A stretch of DNA of 64,000 nucleotides from Pseudomonas sp. BSw22131 (GTDB lineage: Bacteria > Pseudomonadota > Gammaproteobacteria > Pseudomonadales > Pseudomonadaceae). Within the stretch, counting starts at the first letter, position 1; the number at the start of each line of letters is the position of its first letter. This document shows positions 61,478 through 64,000 of the stretch, piece by piece. A program made the translations under genes and the position numbers. The notes below the pieces were generated by a model that saw only the letters and a list, made by a program, of their open reading frames with translations, was not told the DNA's origin and searched no databases. The DNA is taken from the NCBI RefSeq assembly GCF_026810445.1, contig NZ_CP113949.1:4588001-4652000 (forward strand), in the 5' to 3' direction.

Positions 61478-61999
61478 ATGGTTGATTCTTACGACGACTC
61501 CTTCGACGGAGAGAAAAGCAAAACCCAGGTCAAGCGAGAGCTGCATGCTCTGGTTGAACTCGGCGAACGCTTGACGACTTTCAAGGCCGATGTACTGGCC
61601 AAACTGCCGCTGACCGACCCTTTGCGTCGTGCCTTGGCCGATGCTTCCAAGCACACCGCGCACATTGCGCGTAAACGACACATCCAGTTCATCGGCAAGC
61701 TGATGCGCGATCAGGACCTGGACGAGATTCTGGTGCTGCTCGATCAACTCGACGCCTCCACGCGCCAGTACAACGAGCGCTTTCACAACCTGGAGCGCTG
61801 GCGTGATCGCCTCGTCACCGGCGCCGATGATGTGCTTGAGCTGTTCGTCAACGAGTACCCGGAGGCCGATCGTCAACAACTGCGTTCGCTCATCCGTCAG
61901 GCTCAGCACGAAGCCGCACAAAACAAGGCCCCGGCTGCCACCCGTAAAATCTTCAAATACATCCGCGAGCTGGACGAAACCAAACGCGGACTGCGCTAA
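61478..61999 (+). CDS. darP: Ribosome biogenesis factor DarP (YjgA, DUF615)
   Basis: DarP binds late 50S precursors in E. coli. The 173-residue, highly charged, helical protein has [66 protein letters not shown] and a C-terminal [17 protein letters not shown]. It lies between pmbA and tldD on the opposite strand, the arrangement common in gamma-proteobacteria. The ATG at 61478 was preferred over a GTG five codons earlier. Confidence 0.95.
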   Translation: MVDSYDDSFDGEKSKTQVKRELHALVELGERLTTFKADVLAKLPLTDPLRRALADASKHTAHIARKRHIQFIGKLMRDQDLDEILVLLDQLDASTRQYNERFHNLERWRDRLVTGADDVLELFVNEYPEADRQQLRSLIRQAQHEAAQNKAPAATRKIFKYIRELDETKRGLR

Positions 62000-62008
62000 A
62001 ACTGTCTG

Positions 62009-62043
62009 GCGCCGGCCCTCAAAAAGGTCCGGCGCGGCTTTTT
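62009..62043. terminator. Terminator between darP and tldD
   Basis: GCGCCGG ... CCGGCGC (62009-62015, 62029-62035) forms a perfect 7-base stem; GGCTTTTT follows on the plus strand. It ends darP and possibly tldD, which converge here. Confidence 0.8.
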
Positions 62044-62056
62044 CAACCCCGATTTT

Positions 62057-63496
62057 TCAAGAACCGGTGCCACCCACGGTGATCGCATCGATCTTCAGTG
62101 TGGGCTGACCAACGCCTACCGGCAGCGACTGTCCGTCTTTGCCGCAGGTACCCACGCCGCTGTCCAGCGCCAGGTCGTTGCCGACCATAGACACTCTACT
62201 CATCGCCTCAGGGCCGTTGCCGATCAACGTCGCGCCTTTGACCGGCGTAGTGATTTTGCCGTCTTCGATCAAATAGGCTTCGCTGGTCGAAAACACGAAC
62301 TTGCCACTGGTGATATCGACCTGGCCGCCGCCCAGGTTGGCGCAGTAGATGCCGCGCTTGACCGAGGCGATGATTTCCGCCGGATCGCTCTGGCCGCCCA
62401 GCATGTAAGTGTTGGTCATACGTGGCATCGGCAGGTGCGCATACGATTCGCGGCGGCCATTACCGGTGCGCGCAACCCCCATCAGACGCGCATTCAGTTT
62501 GTCCTGCATGTAGCCCTTGAGCACACCGTTTTCGATCAGCGTCGTGCATTCAGTAGGGGTGCCTTCGTCGTCCACGCTCAACGAGCCGCGACGTCCAGCC
62601 AAGGTGCCGTCATCGACGATGGTGCACAGTTTGGACGCGACCATTTCACCCATCCGGCCGCTGTAGGCGGAACTGCCCTTGCGGTTGAAGTCGCCTTCCA
62701 GCCCGTGACCGACCGCTTCGTGCAACAACACACCGGACCAGCCGGAACCCAGTACCACCGGCAACGTGCCAGCTGGTGCCGGGATGGCTTCCAGATTCAC
62801 CAGGGCCTGACGCAACGCCTCACGGGCGTAGCCCATGGCCCGGTCTTCGCCGAGGAAGTAACGATAATCGGTGCGACCGCCGCCGCCATGTCCGCCACGC
62901 TCGCGACGGCCATTCTGCTCCACGATCACGCTGACGTTAAAACGCACCAACGGGCGCACGTCCGCAGCCAGGCTGCCATCTGTAGACGCAACAAGAATGC
63001 GCTCCCAGACACCGGCCATGCTCACGGTCACTTGCTGAATACGTGAATCGAGCGCGCGCGTCGCGACGTCGATACGCTTGAGTAACTCGACCTTTTCAGC
63101 GCGGGTCATGACTTCCAGCGGGTTGTCCGGACCGTACAACTGCGCAACGTCCTGAGTGGTGAACGCTTGCACACGGCCGTTTTGCCCGGCGCGAGAGATC
63201 GAACGCGCCGCACGCGCTGCCAGGGTCAACGCTTCGGGGGTAATGGCGTTGCTGTAGGCAAATCCGGTTTTCTCGCCCGACTGGGCCCGCACGCCAACGC
63301 CCTGATCGAGGTTGAAGCTGCCTTCTTTGACGATGCCGTCTTCAAGCGCCCAGGATTCGGAAATCTGCCCCTGGAAATACAGGTCAGCGGCGTCGATTCC
63401 GGGGCCGGCAAGCTCGCCCAGCACTGACTGCAGGCTGTCGATGCTCAGGCCGCCGGGCGCCAGAAGGTGTTCGCTGACAGAGGACAAGTCGCTCAT
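62057..63496 (-). CDS. tldD: Zinc metalloprotease TldD
   Basis: TldD is the catalytic half of the TldD/TldE protease. The 479-residue protein has the zinc motif [21 protein letters not shown] (H-E-x-x-x-H), [55 protein letters not shown] and [20 protein letters not shown]. The ATG at 63496 was preferred over a GTG two codons upstream because GGAG lies just before it. It is coupled to the upstream nitrilase-like gene, whose stop overlaps that GTG. Confidence 0.96.
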   Translation of the reverse strand: MSDLSSVSEHLLAPGGLSIDSLQSVLGELAGPGIDAADLYFQGQISESWALEDGIVKEGSFNLDQGVGVRAQSGEKTGFAYSNAITPEALTLAARAARSISRAGQNGRVQAFTTQDVAQLYGPDNPLEVMTRAEKVELLKRIDVATRALDSRIQQVTVSMAGVWERILVASTDGSLAADVRPLVRFNVSVIVEQNGRRERGGHGGGGRTDYRYFLGEDRAMGYAREALRQALVNLEAIPAPAGTLPVVLGSGWSGVLLHEAVGHGLEGDFNRKGSSAYSGRMGEMVASKLCTIVDDGTLAGRRGSLSVDDEGTPTECTTLIENGVLKGYMQDKLNARLMGVARTGNGRRESYAHLPMPRMTNTYMLGGQSDPAEIIASVKRGIYCANLGGGQVDITSGKFVFSTSEAYLIEDGKITTPVKGATLIGNGPEAMSRVSMVGNDLALDSGVGTCGKDGQSLPVGVGQPTLKIDAITVGGTGS

Positions 63497-63498
63497 AT

Positions 63499-64000
63499 TC
63501 ACTCCGGGGTATTAGCAGGCCGCACAGCGCCCTGCGAAAAAAATCGCCGGTGATTCGACACCGGCATCCGCGCCCGTATGGACGCTTGTTCTTGACTGTC
63601 TCGTTGGGCCAGCAGCACGGCTTCACCCTGTGCCTGCTCGGCCAACACGCGGCCCCATGGATCTATGATCGCCGCGTGCCCAAATGTTTCCCTCGGCCCT
63701 TGATGGACCCCACCCTGCGCGGCCGCCAGTACGTAGCACTGGGTTTCAATGGCACGCGCACGCAGCAGGGTTTCCCAGTGCGCCGCGCCGGTCACAGCAG
63801 TGAAGGCCGACGGCGCGGTAATCAACTCGGCACCCGCCTCCCGCAACGCGGTGTACAACTCCGGAAAACGGAGGTCGTAACACACCGTCAGACCTAGCTT
63901 GCCGACAGGCGTGTCGACCACCACTACGCTATTGCCGTGGGCATAGTCATCGGACTCTCGGTAACGCCCGCGACTGTCGGCCACGTCCACATCGAACAGG
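63499..64000 (-). CDS. Carbon-nitrogen hydrolase (nitrilase family), N-terminus cut by window
   Basis: The visible C-terminal 166 residues or so belong to the nitrilase superfamily (Nit1/YafV-like branch). The catalytic cysteine motif [25 protein letters not shown] is complete, as is [24 protein letters not shown] and the late [17 protein letters not shown]. The catalytic Glu and Lys lie partly or wholly in the missing N-terminal part. The frame continues past position 64000. The stop is 2 bases from the tldD start. The substrate is unknown, possibly deaminated glutathione or omega-amides by family. Confidence 0.93.
   Translation of the reverse strand, partial: LFDVDVADSRGRYRESDDYAHGNSVVVVDTPVGKLGLTVCYDLRFPELYTALREAGAELITAPSAFTAVTGAAHWETLLRARAIETQCYVLAAAQGGVHQGPRETFGHAAIIDPWGRVLAEQAQGEAVLLAQRDSQEQASIRARMPVSNHRRFFSQGAVRPANTPE

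Overview
The window is a stretch of core chromosome from a gamma-proteobacterium that is almost certainly a Pseudomonas, and the protein sequences look closest to the P. syringae / P. fluorescens side of the genus. This rests on gene order (secA-dciA-lpxC-dcw cluster; rsmI-lpoA-yraN-diaA-dolP; rplM-rpsI-petABC-sspAB; cysD-cysNC next to algW; murA-hisGDC; mla-kds-lpt-rpoN-ptsN), the fused CysNC, REP-type intergenic repeats and moderately high GC. No phage, plasmid, transposase, CRISPR array, tRNA or 16S/23S gene was seen.

Layout. 1-1483: 5' two thirds of the secA N-terminal half, cut by the window edge, with dciA opposite. 2362-19509: lpxC and the whole division and cell-wall (dcw) cluster on the minus strand, in transcription order mraZ-rsmH-ftsL-ftsI-murE-murF-mraY-murD-ftsW-murG-murC-(ddlB remnant)-ftsQ-ftsA-ftsZ-lpxC. 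It is tightly packed, with many 1-, 4-, 8- and 14-base overlaps. A sigma-70-like promoter and three MraZ boxes at 10-base spacing precede it. 19820-20173: RNase P RNA. 20259-25465: rsmI, then lpoA-yraN-gmhA/diaA-dolP on plus, then sspB/sspA on minus. 26328-29902: cytochrome bc1 complex (petA-petB-petC) and ribosomal proteins L13/S9, minus strand.

30144-41872: a less uniform region with an aldo-keto reductase, a GlxA-type AraC regulator, zapE, trpS carrying a YegP-like tail, an alpha/beta hydrolase, zapG, sulfate activation (cysD, cysNC), a NIF3 protein and the periplasmic protease algW. Most of the intergenic palindromic repeats lie here. 41877-46752: hisC-hisD-hisG-murA-ibaG. 46867-49903: the mlaFEDCB lipid transport operon, minus. 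50217-57257: kdsD-kdsC-lptC-lptA-lptB-rpoN-hpf-ptsN-rapZ-ptsO, plus, linking Kdo/LPS export, sigma-54 and the nitrogen PTS. 57354-59792: a PhnA-type zinc-ribbon protein, a ZIP metal transporter and orfX-sodA behind a Fur-like site. 60024-64000: pmbA, darP, tldD and a nitrilase-family gene cut by the window end.

Most genes serve the envelope: precursor synthesis, septal synthesis, lipid A/Kdo/LPS transport, outer-membrane lipid asymmetry and envelope-stress proteolysis. The most notable departures from the standard gene set are a decayed but still open 102-codon ddlB remnant between murC and ftsQ, the absence of fumC/fagA beside orfX-sodA, and a 134-base element with 19-base terminal inverted repeats. 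I found no convincing novel multi-gene system, and the ranked observations reflect that.
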